NCBI RefSeq assembly: GCF_022347205.1
Contig: NZ_JAKRNE010000019.1
Coordinates: 1-38,499 of the forward strand
DNA from: Corynebacterium sp. ACRPO
Lineage (GTDB): Bacteria > Actinomycetota > Actinomycetes > Mycobacteriales > Mycobacteriaceae
Length of the DNA: 38,499 nt
Direction of reading: 5' to 3'
Made by a program: the position numbers and the translations under genes
Shown: piece by piece, positions 17,039-24,629 of the stretch
Layout of the letters: each line of letters starts with the position of its first letter
Numbering within the stretch: the stretch's first letter is position 1
Notes under the pieces: generated by a model
The model's input: only the letters and a program-made list of their open reading frames with translations
Told to the model about the DNA's origin: nothing
Databases searched by the model: none

Positions 17039-18619
17039 ATGGATTTTCTTCTTGCTATAGCGAACTTCCTTGTCAATGAGATCCTCTCCGTACCGGCATT
17101 CCTCATCGGCATCATCACCGCGGTCGGCTTGGCCGCGATGGGACGCGGCACCGGTAAAACCATTGGCGGCGCCATCAAAGCCACGCTTGGCTTCTTGCTC
17201 ATTGGTGCCGGCGCCGGACTCGTCACCGATTCGCTGGAGCCGCTCGGCGCCATGATTACGGGTGCCACCGGCGCGCAAGGCGTGGTTCCCACCAATGAGG
17301 CCATCGTAGGCATTGCCCAAGACCAGTTCGGCAGCCAGGTCGCCTGGATTATGATCCTCGGCTTTGTGGTTTCGCTACTGCTCGCCCGCTTCACGCCCAT
17401 GAGCTACGTGTTCCTCACCGGCCACCACGTCCTTTTCATGGCCACACTCCTCACCATGGTGCTCGCCCCTGCCGGGTACTCGTCCTGGGTCGTCATCGCC
17501 TTTGGCGCGGCTCTGCTCGGCATCCTCATGGTCTCGCTGCCGGCTATCGCGCACCCATTTACCCGCCGGATTACCGGCGATGACTCCGTTGCCATCGGGC
17601 ATTTCGGCACTGCGGGGTACTTGGCTGCGGGCGGCGTCGGCAAGCTGGTGGGCGGCAAGGGAAAGAAGATGTCGCCCTCTACTGAAGACCTAAAGCTGCC
17701 GGAAGGCCTGCGATTCTTGCGCGATTCTATGGTGGCAACCGCGCTCTCCATGGCGCTGATGTACGTGGTGCTGGCTGTGCTGTTCATTGCCCGCGCCGGT
17801 TCTGAAGAAGCCTTTACCGCCTTCCCTGATGGCGCCACCAACGTTGGCAATTTCTTGATGCAGTCCGTCACCCAGGGTCTTCAGTTCGGCGTGGCCGTGG
17901 CCGTCATCCTCTTCGGTGTGCGCACCATTTTGGGCGAACTCGTGCCCGCCTTCCAGGGCATCGCGGCCAAGGTCGTGCCCGGCGCGATTCCCGCACTGGA
18001 TGCGCCCATCGTCTTCCCCTATGCCCAGAATGCAGTCCTCATCGGCTTCATCTCTTCCTTCGTGGGCGGACTGGTGGGCCTTGCCGTGCTTTCCACCTGG
18101 CTCAACCCGGCCTTTGGCGTCGCCCTGATTCTGCCGGGCCTCGTGCCCCATTTCTTTACCGGCGGCGCGGCCGGCGTTTACGGCAATGCCACCGGCGGCC
18201 GCCGCGGCGCGGCACTCGGCGCCTTTGTCAACGGCCTCATTATTACCTTCCTGCCGGCGTTCCTCCTCAGCGTCCTGGGTTCCTTCGGCTCCGCGAACAC
18301 CACTTTCGGCGATGCCGACTTTGGCTGGCTCGGCCTGCTGCTGGGCTGGTCCATCCACGCCGATGGCGCTCTGGGGCTTTTCTTCATTGCCCTTATCGCG
18401 CTGGCCATCTTGGCCTTGGGTTGGGTATGCCAGCGCACGCTTGTCGACGCCCACTGGGACCCCTCCCCTCACCGCCCTTCCCCCACCAGCGCTGCCGACA
18501 CGGCCTCCACGGGCGCAGCAGCGACCGCGGCTGCTACGTCCACCGGCACCGCTAAGAAGTATCCCAAGGTGCTACCGCCCGAGGGCGCGCCGGTTCCACC
18601 CGCCCGCATCGAGCAGTAA
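17039..18619 (+). CDS. ulaA: PTS EIIC permease, ascorbate (UlaA) type
   Basis: A 526-residue integral membrane permease of the SgaT/UlaA family, with about eleven hydrophobic segments. Family features are ILSVPAFLIGIITAVGLAAMG, the conserved FTPMSYVFLTGHHVLFMATL and APIVFPYAQNAVLIGF. The last 60 residues are a Ser/Thr/Ala/Pro-rich cytoplasmic tail. AAGGAG precedes the ATG by 6 bases. It takes up and, with EIIA-EIIB, phosphorylates a sugar; L-ascorbate is the known substrate of the best-studied member. No ulaD, ulaE, ulaF or ulaG gene is next to it, so the substrate here is an inference from the family only. Confidence 0.9.
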   Translation: MDFLLAIANFLVNEILSVPAFLIGIITAVGLAAMGRGTGKTIGGAIKATLGFLLIGAGAGLVTDSLEPLGAMITGATGAQGVVPTNEAIVGIAQDQFGSQVAWIMILGFVVSLLLARFTPMSYVFLTGHHVLFMATLLTMVLAPAGYSSWVVIAFGAALLGILMVSLPAIAHPFTRRITGDDSVAIGHFGTAGYLAAGGVGKLVGGKGKKMSPSTEDLKLPEGLRFLRDSMVATALSMALMYVVLAVLFIARAGSEEAFTAFPDGATNVGNFLMQSVTQGLQFGVAVAVILFGVRTILGELVPAFQGIAAKVVPGAIPALDAPIVFPYAQNAVLIGFISSFVGGLVGLAVLSTWLNPAFGVALILPGLVPHFFTGGAAGVYGNATGGRRGAALGAFVNGLIITFLPAFLLSVLGSFGSANTTFGDADFGWLGLLLGWSIHADGALGLFFIALIALAILALGWVCQRTLVDAHWDPSPHRPSPTSAADTASTGAAATAAATSTGTAKKYPKVLPPEGAPVPPARIEQ

Positions 18620-18644
18620 CCCCGCACCACATCCCAAAGGGCGC

Positions 18645-18650
18645 TACAGT
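18645..18650 (+). promoter_or_regulatory. Probable -10 element giving a leaderless mRNA
   Basis: TACAGT lies 7 bases before the ATG at 18658, so transcription would begin at or next to the start codon. No ribosome site exists between. No clear -35 is visible, which is common in corynebacteria. Confidence 0.45.
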
Positions 18651-18657
18651 ATCCCCT

Positions 18658-19269
18658 ATGCAGCGCCCTTCCTTATTCCCCGTAGCGTCCATCCTTCTCG
18701 CCGCTGGCCTCACCATCAGCGCCTGCGGCTCCGGCACCGATTTCGATAGCAACTCCGCGCCGGCGAATGAGCCGGCCTTCTCCACAGCACAGGACAATAG
18801 CTCCGCCGCGGGCGAAGCCGAAGAAGAATCCAGCCCGCAGAAGGACACGAAGCAACGCCGCACCGAAACGGTCACCAAAGAGGCCGAACCGGAGCAGCCC
18901 GCACCGCAGGCCGGCGGCAACCACAACATCAACGCGGGCCAGATTGGCGGCTACTGCGGGACGTCCTCGTCTGGCGATTCCATCGACGCCGGCGATGCGA
19001 CCTCCTGCGAATTCGCCGCCGCGGTCTTCGATGCCGCGATGCAGGCTAGCTACACCATGCGTGCGAAAGATCCCACAGTGACGGCGGTTTATCACGCAGA
19101 TATCACCGCCAGCAGCCCGGTAACCAAGCAGTCCTATAACTTGGATTGCCGCATGGGCAGTGACCAGCGGATGCTCACCTGCGAAAAGCCCGGCGATAAA
19201 ACGGTGCAAGCTTCCTTCGAAACCGCGGACAAAAGCGTGTGGACCAAGCGCGTGGCCACCACGAACTAA
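18658..19269 (+). CDS. Lipoprotein, paralogue of the one at 11343
   Basis: A 203-residue lipoprotein with lipobox Cys23 (AAGLTISAC). A low-complexity acidic linker follows, then the domain NHNINAGQIGGYCGTSSSGDSIDAG with TSCEFAAAVFDAAM, ITASSPVTKQSYNLDC and GSDQRMLTCEK. The domain aligns along its whole length with the lipoprotein at 11343, including four cysteines that may form two disulphides. The function is unknown. It is probably leaderless (TACAGT 7 bases before ATG). It follows ulaA by 38 bases but has its own promoter. Confidence 0.82.
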   Translation: MQRPSLFPVASILLAAGLTISACGSGTDFDSNSAPANEPAFSTAQDNSSAAGEAEEESSPQKDTKQRRTETVTKEAEPEQPAPQAGGNHNINAGQIGGYCGTSSSGDSIDAGDATSCEFAAAVFDAAMQASYTMRAKDPTVTAVYHADITASSPVTKQSYNLDCRMGSDQRMLTCEKPGDKTVQASFETADKSVWTKRVATTN

Positions 19270-19278
19270 CCGCTACCC

Positions 19279-19370
19279 AGCACTTGCCCACGCCGCCCAC
19301 CAAGTCTGCCCCTACTCCAATGCCACCCGCGGCACTACGGAGGGTCACCGTGAGCGTCGTCGAAGACTAG
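19279..19370 (+). pseudogene. Remnant of an ohr 3' end
   Basis: The stretch encodes AHAAHQVCPYSNATRG, matching ADAAHQMCPYSKATRG near the end of the intact ohr 55 bases downstream, including the resolving Cys. A frame change then gives VTVSVVED and TAG, matching the ohr C-terminus VNVGVAQD. No 5' part remains. It is diverged from the intact gene, so the duplication is old or the source was a different ohr. Confidence 0.7.
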
Positions 19371-19380
19371 CGTTCTTGCG

Positions 19381-19386
19381 TACAAT
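19381..19386 (+). promoter_or_regulatory. Probable -10 element of ohr
   Basis: TACAAT matches the corynebacterial -10 consensus and is preceded by TTGCG. It gives a leader of about 30 bases with the AAGGAG ribosome site at its end. CGTACAA occurs twice, at 19379-19385 and 19394-19400, overlapping and following the -10; this repeat could be a regulator site. Confidence 0.5.
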
Positions 19387-19424
19387 CGGCGGACGTACAA
19401 AGACCCGATAGAAAAGGAGTCATC

Positions 19425-19844
19425 ATGGACGCCGTTTACACCACCGAAGCACTCTCCACCGGCGCAGGCCGCGACGGCCGCTCTGTAGTCAAGGATTCCG
19501 ATCTGGACTTCACCATGACCGCCCCAAAGGAGATGGGCGGCAGCGGTGAGGGCGCTAACCCGGAGCAGCTCTTCGCTGCCGGTTACGCCGCTTGCTACCA
19601 CTCCGCGCTGAAGGCAGTGGCCAAGGACAAGGGCGTTGACGTGGAGAACTCCACCGTCGGTGCCCGCGTTTCCCTGGGCAAGAACGACGAGGGCTTCTAC
19701 CTCGGCGTGGACCTCGAGGTCACCATCCCGGGCGTTGAGGATGACAAGGCACAGGAGCTTGCCGACGCCGCCCACCAGATGTGCCCTTACTCCAAGGCCA
19801 CCCGCGGCAACATCGAAGTCAACGTTGGTGTTGCACAGGACTAA
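19425..19844 (+). CDS. ohr: Organic hydroperoxide resistance protein (Ohr/OsmC family)
   Basis: A 139-residue thiol peroxidase that reduces organic hydroperoxides with reducing power from lipoyl proteins. The peroxidatic Cys is in GYAACYHSALKAVA and the resolving Cys in AAHQMCPYSKATRGNIEV. NPEQLFAAGYAAC is the family signature. AAGGAG stands 7 bases before ATG. A hairpin terminator follows. The last 103 bases (19743-19845) are identical to 22584-22686 in a broken copy 2.8 kb downstream. No OhrR regulator gene is adjacent. Confidence 0.95.
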   Translation: MDAVYTTEALSTGAGRDGRSVVKDSDLDFTMTAPKEMGGSGEGANPEQLFAAGYAACYHSALKAVAKDKGVDVENSTVGARVSLGKNDEGFYLGVDLEVTIPGVEDDKAQELADAAHQMCPYSKATRGNIEVNVGVAQD

Positions 19845-19864
19845 TTCCTAGTCCGCTCCCCCAG

Positions 19865-19903
19865 CCCACGCCGCGCTACTTTCAGCGCCGCGTGGGTATT
19901 TTT
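19865..19903 (+). terminator. Intrinsic terminator of ohr
   Basis: CCCACGCCGCGCT (19865-19877) pairs with AGCGCCGCGTGGG (19884-19896) with one mismatch and a 6-base loop, followed by TATTTTT. Confidence 0.85.
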
Positions 19904-19975
19904 ATGCCTTACGCGACCTCTCAGATTGGTATTCTGCTCTGGAAGACGGCTCGGCGCCGCGGCCAGTCCAGAACT

Positions 19976-20058
19976 TTATTGATAAAAACGCGCCGTTTCA
20001 TCAATAAGCCCGCCGTAGGGTGGAGCTAAATTATAAAAAGGCGCGTTTTTAACAAATA
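19976..20058. repeat. Paired-palindrome array before the Fic gene (copy 1)
   Basis: Two palindromes about 32 bp long, separated by 19 bases. The first (19976-20007) has half-sites TTATTGATAAAAACGC and, on the other strand, TTATTGATGAAACGGC. The second (20027-20058) has TAAATTATAAAAAGGC and TATTTGTTAAAAACGC. The second contains TATAAA (20032-20037), a likely -10 for the Fic gene, whose ATG is at 20071. A protein binding these sites would therefore control the gene. A similar array with the same spacing lies downstream at 21473. Confidence 0.75.
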
Positions 20059-20070
20059 GAAGGAACCTCG

Positions 20071-21300
20071 ATGGCACACTCTTATCACTCTTTAAAGTCT
20101 ATTTTCCATCAGTCTTCACACGGACAATCCTCCGTCGACGAGGCTCACGCTCTTAGGCTGCAGAGTCCGAGTACAATCCGTTGGGACTATCAGGTGCGCG
20201 GAAAAGACCTCTTTGTTGTTGTTACCACTCGGCTCCACTCCTTGTGTGAACAGGTATGGCGCCGAGAAGTTATTATTTCCCGGTTATGGTCCCTGTTACC
20301 TAAAGCTGCGACGCGCCACTACATTTTTCAACTCTTGATTGAAGAAATTCAATCTTCGAACGAGATTGAAGGCGTTCATTCCACAAAGAAAGAAATCGCG
20401 GAAGCTTTATCCAAGGCGGATTCTACTTCCACCAAGCGCTTCGAGGAAATGTCAACGCTATATTCTTCGCTTACCGGACTCGATGGAAGTGAGGTCAGCT
20501 TTCCCACTCAGCTTGAAGATATTCGCGCACTCTACGATTCTCTCCTCAAAGGAGAAATCGATGCTGAGAATGGTATCGATGGTGAGCTGTTTCGAAATGG
20601 CGTTGTGCACATCTTTGGTGGCAGCACCCAATTCACGTCCGAAGCTCACAATGAGCAGGATATTCGAACCAGGCTCCAACAGTTCCTGGCGTGTCAAGCG
20701 TCTACTTCAAACGGCCTCATTAATGCCCTAGCAGGGCATTTTATGTTCGAGCACACGCATCCATTTTATGATGGCAATGGCCGTCTCGGCCGGTTTCTCA
20801 TGGGCTTGAAGCTGCGAGAAATACTTTCTGTACCCACCGCGATGTCTCTTTCTCGAGAGCTCTCGAAAGACCGGCAAAAATACTACAAGTCCTTCACCGT
20901 CACCGAAGAGCCTCTCAATCGTGGCGAGGCAACGTTTTTTGTCATTGCGCTCCTAGAGATGTTGAGCTCGGCGCAAGAATCTCTATTAGACTCGCTCGAG
21001 CGAAAAAAGTTCGCCCTCGAGAAACTCGAAGGCCGAATTCAAGAACTGCGAAATGGGCCTGGAACTTCCAAAGAGGATCGCCGGCTAAATATCCTCTTCA
21101 TAATGGGACAGGCCGCGCTTTTTGGCCCTCTCCTAGGACTCGATCTCGACACTCTAGCGACTTACCTGGATAAAAGTAAGCAAACCGTCCGTGCTGATAC
21201 GAAACGTCTAATTAAGGAAGGGCTCTTGGAAGAGCGGTCTCACAAGCCGCTCTCTTTTGTACTCACGGAGGAAGGCCGTGAGTTTCTAGACATTGAATAG
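20071..21300 (+). CDS. Fic-domain protein with C-terminal winged helix
   Basis: A 409-residue protein of the Fic family, which typically transfers AMP from ATP to a target hydroxyl group. The catalytic motif is H230-PFYDGNGRLGR241, complete with the active His and the phosphate-binding Gly/Arg. The inhibitory helix motif S96-N-E-I-E100-G lies before the Fic core, which makes this a class II, self-inhibited protein. FGGSTQFTSEAHN is the usual flap region. The last 75 residues (LATYLDKSKQTVRADTKRLIKEGLLEE) form a winged helix-turn-helix, so it probably binds DNA and may regulate itself through the palindromes. AAGGA is 7 bases before ATG. No partner antitoxin gene is visible. Confidence 0.9.
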   Translation: MAHSYHSLKSIFHQSSHGQSSVDEAHALRLQSPSTIRWDYQVRGKDLFVVVTTRLHSLCEQVWRREVIISRLWSLLPKAATRHYIFQLLIEEIQSSNEIEGVHSTKKEIAEALSKADSTSTKRFEEMSTLYSSLTGLDGSEVSFPTQLEDIRALYDSLLKGEIDAENGIDGELFRNGVVHIFGGSTQFTSEAHNEQDIRTRLQQFLACQASTSNGLINALAGHFMFEHTHPFYDGNGRLGRFLMGLKLREILSVPTAMSLSRELSKDRQKYYKSFTVTEEPLNRGEATFFVIALLEMLSSAQESLLDSLERKKFALEKLEGRIQELRNGPGTSKEDRRLNILFIMGQAALFGPLLGLDLDTLATYLDKSKQTVRADTKRLIKEGLLEERSHKPLSFVLTEEGREFLDIE

Positions 21301-21472
21301 CAACACTCGTAGTTAGAGATACTGCCCTTCTTGTCGAGTTCTCAATGCTGATAATGAGAAAGGGGCCAACCTAGCAGTAGTAGTACATCTAATCCCTAAC
21401 ACCTGGTGCCCAACACGCCGTGCCCCTTCGCGCTGCTGTGCATTCCACTCCTGTAGTCACCACTGCGGGTCC

Positions 21473-21554
21473 TTATTGATAAAAACGCGGGTTTTTAGCA
21501 ATAAGATCCCCAGAGTGGATGGCTATTTTATAAAATCGTCGATTTTTAATAAAT
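21473..21554. repeat. Paired-palindrome array downstream of the Fic gene (copy 2)
   Basis: Same design as the array at 19976: a first palindrome (21473-21504; half-sites TTATTGATAAAAACGC and TTATTGCTAAAAACCC) and a second (21524-21554; centred on AAAATCG/CGATTTTT), separated by 19 bases. The first half-site is identical to that of copy 1. Here no start codon or ribosome site follows, so this is an orphan promoter/operator copy. The rest of 21301-21764 has no intact gene. Confidence 0.7.
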
Positions 21555-21631
21555 AGGGTTTCTCTGTCCATATCTTAGCCCCGCTAATTCTTCCTAGTGC
21601 TCTCCCCAGTGAGAAACGTGGCGAGTCAGGT

Positions 21632-21736
21632 TCAGGCGGCATAGAGGTCGAGTGCCACGCCGCGCTTCGCGGCGGATTCCCCAGCACAGCGGGCGAGATA
21701 GGCGGAGCTAGCGTCGCGGAAGAAATACGTTGCCTA
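21632..21736 (-). pseudogene. C-terminal fragment of an unrecognised protein
   Basis: On the reverse strand an open frame reads ATYFFRDASSAYLARCAGES and ends GVALDLYAA, then TGA. It begins right after an in-frame stop and has no start codon. It looks like the natural end of a globular protein rather than noise, but the family was not recognised. Confidence 0.35.
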
Positions 21737-21764
21737 CAAAGCTAAGGCGCTGCTTTCCTGCGAT

Positions 21765-22410
21765 TTATGACTCGCTGAGGTCAACCACCGTCCGCATCCC
21801 CTCCCTTGCCGAACGGTGAAATGCCTCGGGAACTTGGGAGAGGGTGATAGGGCCATCGGTGACAGATTGCCAGTCAATGCGGGAGCCGGCAAGTAAGTCG
21901 ACGGCCTGCTCAAGGTGATGCGGATCGTAGTTATGCACGCCGGTAACAGTGCGCCAGCCGCGGACAATCCATTCGGGGTCCAAGTCGATAGCAGGGCTGT
22001 CCGCAACGGAACCGGCGAGTACGGCCACGCCATTAATGTCGAGAGACTTCAAACAGGTGATAACACCTTGGGGCGAGCCGGAGAATACCAGCGCGACGTC
22101 GAAGTTCTCAACAATATCTAAAGCGGGATCGAAATCACTAAAACCGGAAGTGCAGGCACCCAGCTGAGCAGCGTACCTGCACCGATGAGAGTTGGGATCC
22201 GTCGCGGTGACGGCAGCGCCCGCGCGCAAAGCGGCCTCCACCGCAAGGAGACCGAGCATGCCTAAGCCCGCGACTAGGACCCGCTTTTTCTTCAACGAGT
22301 CCATGGAGGGACAGGCCGTATCGAGGGCAGCCATAACGGTGGCTCCGGCACAGGAGACGATTGAGACGGGGACATCACCAAGCGCGGCCTTCGCCCCTGT
22401 TAAGCAACGA
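21765..22410 (-). pseudogene. Truncated zinc-type alcohol dehydrogenase (NAD-binding half)
   Basis: About 210 residues of a medium-chain dehydrogenase remain, with CAGATVMAALDTACP and the Rossmann motif VLVAGLGMLGLLAVEAALRAG (G-x-G-x-x-G), ending at a normal C-terminus (FHRSAREGMRTVVDLSES). The N-terminal catalytic zinc domain is missing: upstream, at about 22410, the frame runs into the antisense of an ohr remnant. The sequence is closest in feel to the alcohol dehydrogenases associated with phosphonate genes (TIGR03366-like), which is tentative. It cannot make a working enzyme. Confidence 0.75.
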
Positions 22411-22423
22411 ACCCGCAGTGCTC

Positions 22424-22686
22424 CCGCCAAAGCACTCTCCATCGGAACAGACCGAGGCGAGCGCGTAGTAGTCAAGAATTCCGATCCAGATTTCACCATG
22501 ACCAACCAAAGGACGTAGGCAGCTACGGCGAGGGCTTCTACCTCTGCGTCGATCTCGAGGTCACCATCCCAAGCATTGGGAACGACAAGGCACAGGAGCT
22601 TGCCGACGCCGCCCACCAGATGTGCCCTTACTCCAAGGCCACCCGCGGCAACATCGAAGTCAACGTTGGTGTTGCACAGGACTAAT
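22424..22686 (+). pseudogene. Broken second ohr copy
   Basis: The stretch matches the intact ohr from CAAAGCACTCTCCATCGG onward but lacks about 140 bases in the middle. The gap falls exactly between two GAGGGC words present in the intact gene (about 19549 and 19690), so a short-repeat deletion explains it. The 5' part is diverged and has no start codon, while the last 103 bases are identical to the intact gene. Confidence 0.85.
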
Positions 22687-22705
22687 CCTGACACCTAGCG
22701 TTTAG

Positions 22706-22745
22706 CCCCTCGCTGCAGAACTGCTGTGGTGAGGGGTTTCTTTTC
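22706..22745 (+). terminator. Terminator after the ohr remnant
   Basis: CCCCTC (22706-22711) pairs with GAGGGG (22731-22736), with CTGCAG/CTGCTG inside, followed by TTTCTTTT. It is probably the original terminator of the lost ohr copy. Confidence 0.7.
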
Positions 22746-23156
22746 ACAATTTACTGCCGACCTTGAAATAACGGAGTCTTGAATACAGCCGACACTATCT
22801 GCGGGAAACTCAAAATCATTGGGCTTGCTTAGATAAATTAATACGTACTTTGAGAAAGCGGATTTATGACTGGTTTCATCATCTTTTACAAACGAAAATC
22901 AGGCGAATCCTACATCACGCAATACCCTGACTCTGCTCCGTCTTTGGCGTCGGTGAAAAATCCAATTCCCGGTACTTGATTGGAGTCGTCCACATCGCCG
23001 ACGATTCGAACGGGCTAAATGCCCTGTCACCGGCACGGCGAATACCGCCACATGTCGCGCACGGATCCTCTTTATTCCCCTACTCGGAAACCCAAAAATC
23101 GAATAAATGAACCAGACACCACTGCACATGTCCGCCACAGCTGTCAAAATCGAGTC
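22746..23156. other. Intergenic region upstream of the Wadjet operon
   Basis: No firm gene. A 36-residue frame starts at 22866 (MTGFIIFYKRKSGESYITQY) and, after a frame change, could continue IGVVHIADDSNGLNALS, which suggests a small frameshifted gene. The A+T-rich 22810-22870 could hold a promoter. CAAAAT at 23145-23150 stands at the right distance to start a leaderless jetA message. Confidence 0.4.
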
Positions 23157-24629
23157 ATGTCTGTTGAAGCTAGGGCCCTCTCACTGCGACGGTTAATGCA
23201 CAATTCTGCGGCGGTACGACTGCTTGCGGCTGATAACGCGCCGGTAATTTTGGCGCTGATTGCAGAGTACTTCCCCCGCGGTACCCGAGCACGGCCAGCG
23301 GCCGAGGTATACGAGTTGATGGTCACTGATTTTGAGGTTATTGCCAACGATTTTGCCATGCCCCGTACGCCCCAGAATTATTGCACTGACTGGGTAAAAG
23401 CAGGATGGTTGGTGAGAAAGTCAGGTAAAAGTTCACACGGCGAAACGTTGGAACCAAGCGAAGACGCGCTTTCTGCTCTAGAGGCCATCGAGCGGTGGGA
23501 GTCACCAGTATCTGCCGTCACAGCATCACGGGTGGAATCCATTAGCTCGGCCCTACAACGGTTAGCAAGGGACACGAATAAGGATATCGCCAGTCGCGTT
23601 GCCAGTCTCGAGGCAGAACGGAACCGCATTGACCAGGAAATTGAAAAGGCACGTTTAGGACAGTTCGAATCCTTAACCTCAGCAGAGACAGAAGAACGTG
23701 TACAAGACGTGCTTAATATGGCAACGGCCGTACCGAGCGATTTCGCCCGAGTGCGCCACGAACTTGAGGCCCTCAATCATCAACTACGCCGGCAGTTATT
23801 AGACCCAGAGGGATACCGCGGCGATGTGCTCGAAGAGATCTTCACCGGCGTGGACCATATTGCTGAATCTGAGGCTGGACGCAGTTTCCGCGGATTCTAT
23901 TCCCTCCTTATGGATAGGGAACGCAGTGCATGGTTGGACCAGTGGATAAAAGAAGTTTTAGAAAGCGATACCGGCCAGGAGCTGGCGCCAGAAATGCGGC
24001 AGCACCTGCGAAATCTTTTCCGTGATATGGAAGACACGAGTTTCGATGTCAACCAGACGATGACTGGCTTGGCTCGTAGCTTGCGCAACTACGTTTCCTC
24101 AGAGCAATTCGCAGAAGACAGGCGCATGATTGAGCTCCTAAGAGAGGCGCGCGGTATGGCCATTGATGCCGCACAAAACTCTGAGCTCAAGGCCTTTCAC
24201 CGAATGGAGACGCCGCTGCAGCGCATCGGTATGTCCATCCACTCCGTTTCACGCATTCGCTTAGCCAACCCAGGTCGAGAGGTAGTGGAGGAATCACCTG
24301 AGGCGTTCCAGCCAGGCGAGGAAAACGCAGAAGCATTACTCGAGCTAGTGCGCGAATCAGAGATTGACTTTGAAGAGTTGCACGAGATGATTCGAAAGGC
24401 CGTCGGTAAGGCGGGCCCGTGCACCATTGGCCAAGTATTGCATGCCTACCCTGCCACGCAAGGCTTAGCTAGTGTAGTGGGTTTGGTGCACATTGCGGAT
24501 CAGCACCCCCTGCCTGACTTGAGAAATTCCACAGAGAAGGTCTTTTGGACCGAAGAAAACGGCACAACACGCGCCGCCTTCATTCCCACTATGTATTTCG
24601 ACCGCACCACCATTGAGGAGCTATTGTGA
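23157..24629 (+). CDS. jetA: Wadjet protein JetA (DUF3375, MukF/kleisin-like)
   Basis: A 490-residue DUF3375 protein, the kleisin-like subunit of the Wadjet SMC complex (MksF in corynebacteria). The N-terminus MSVEARALSLRRLMHNSAAVRLLAADNAPVILALI is a winged helix region typical of JetA. A long charged helical middle (DTNKDIASRVASLEAERNRIDQEIEKA) and a C-terminal winged helix follow. It bridges the JetC heads and binds JetB. ATG 23157 was chosen over an upstream ATG at 23019 because the family starts here and the upstream part is low quality; there is no ribosome site, which fits a leaderless start. Its stop overlaps the jetB start (GTGA). First gene of a four-gene operon. Confidence 0.92.
   Translation: MSVEARALSLRRLMHNSAAVRLLAADNAPVILALIAEYFPRGTRARPAAEVYELMVTDFEVIANDFAMPRTPQNYCTDWVKAGWLVRKSGKSSHGETLEPSEDALSALEAIERWESPVSAVTASRVESISSALQRLARDTNKDIASRVASLEAERNRIDQEIEKARLGQFESLTSAETEERVQDVLNMATAVPSDFARVRHELEALNHQLRRQLLDPEGYRGDVLEEIFTGVDHIAESEAGRSFRGFYSLLMDRERSAWLDQWIKEVLESDTGQELAPEMRQHLRNLFRDMEDTSFDVNQTMTGLARSLRNYVSSEQFAEDRRMIELLREARGMAIDAAQNSELKAFHRMETPLQRIGMSIHSVSRIRLANPGREVVEESPEAFQPGEENAEALLELVRESEIDFEELHEMIRKAVGKAGPCTIGQVLHAYPATQGLASVVGLVHIADQHPLPDLRNSTEKVFWTEENGTTRAAFIPTMYFDRTTIEELL

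Noticed and set aside
17690..18472. A 260-residue frame antisense to ulaA
   Set aside because: Gln/Gly/Glu-rich shadow of a permease gene.
19976..21554. CRISPR array
   Set aside because: Only two repeat pairs, palindromic, with a gene between them; no regular spacers.
22411..22694. N-terminal extension of the alcohol dehydrogenase frame
   Set aside because: These residues are the antisense of the ohr remnant; the dehydrogenase is truncated, not extended.
23019..23156. Earlier start for jetA
   Set aside because: The 46 added residues are Pro/Arg/His-rich and lack any family pattern; JetA proteins begin at the later Met.
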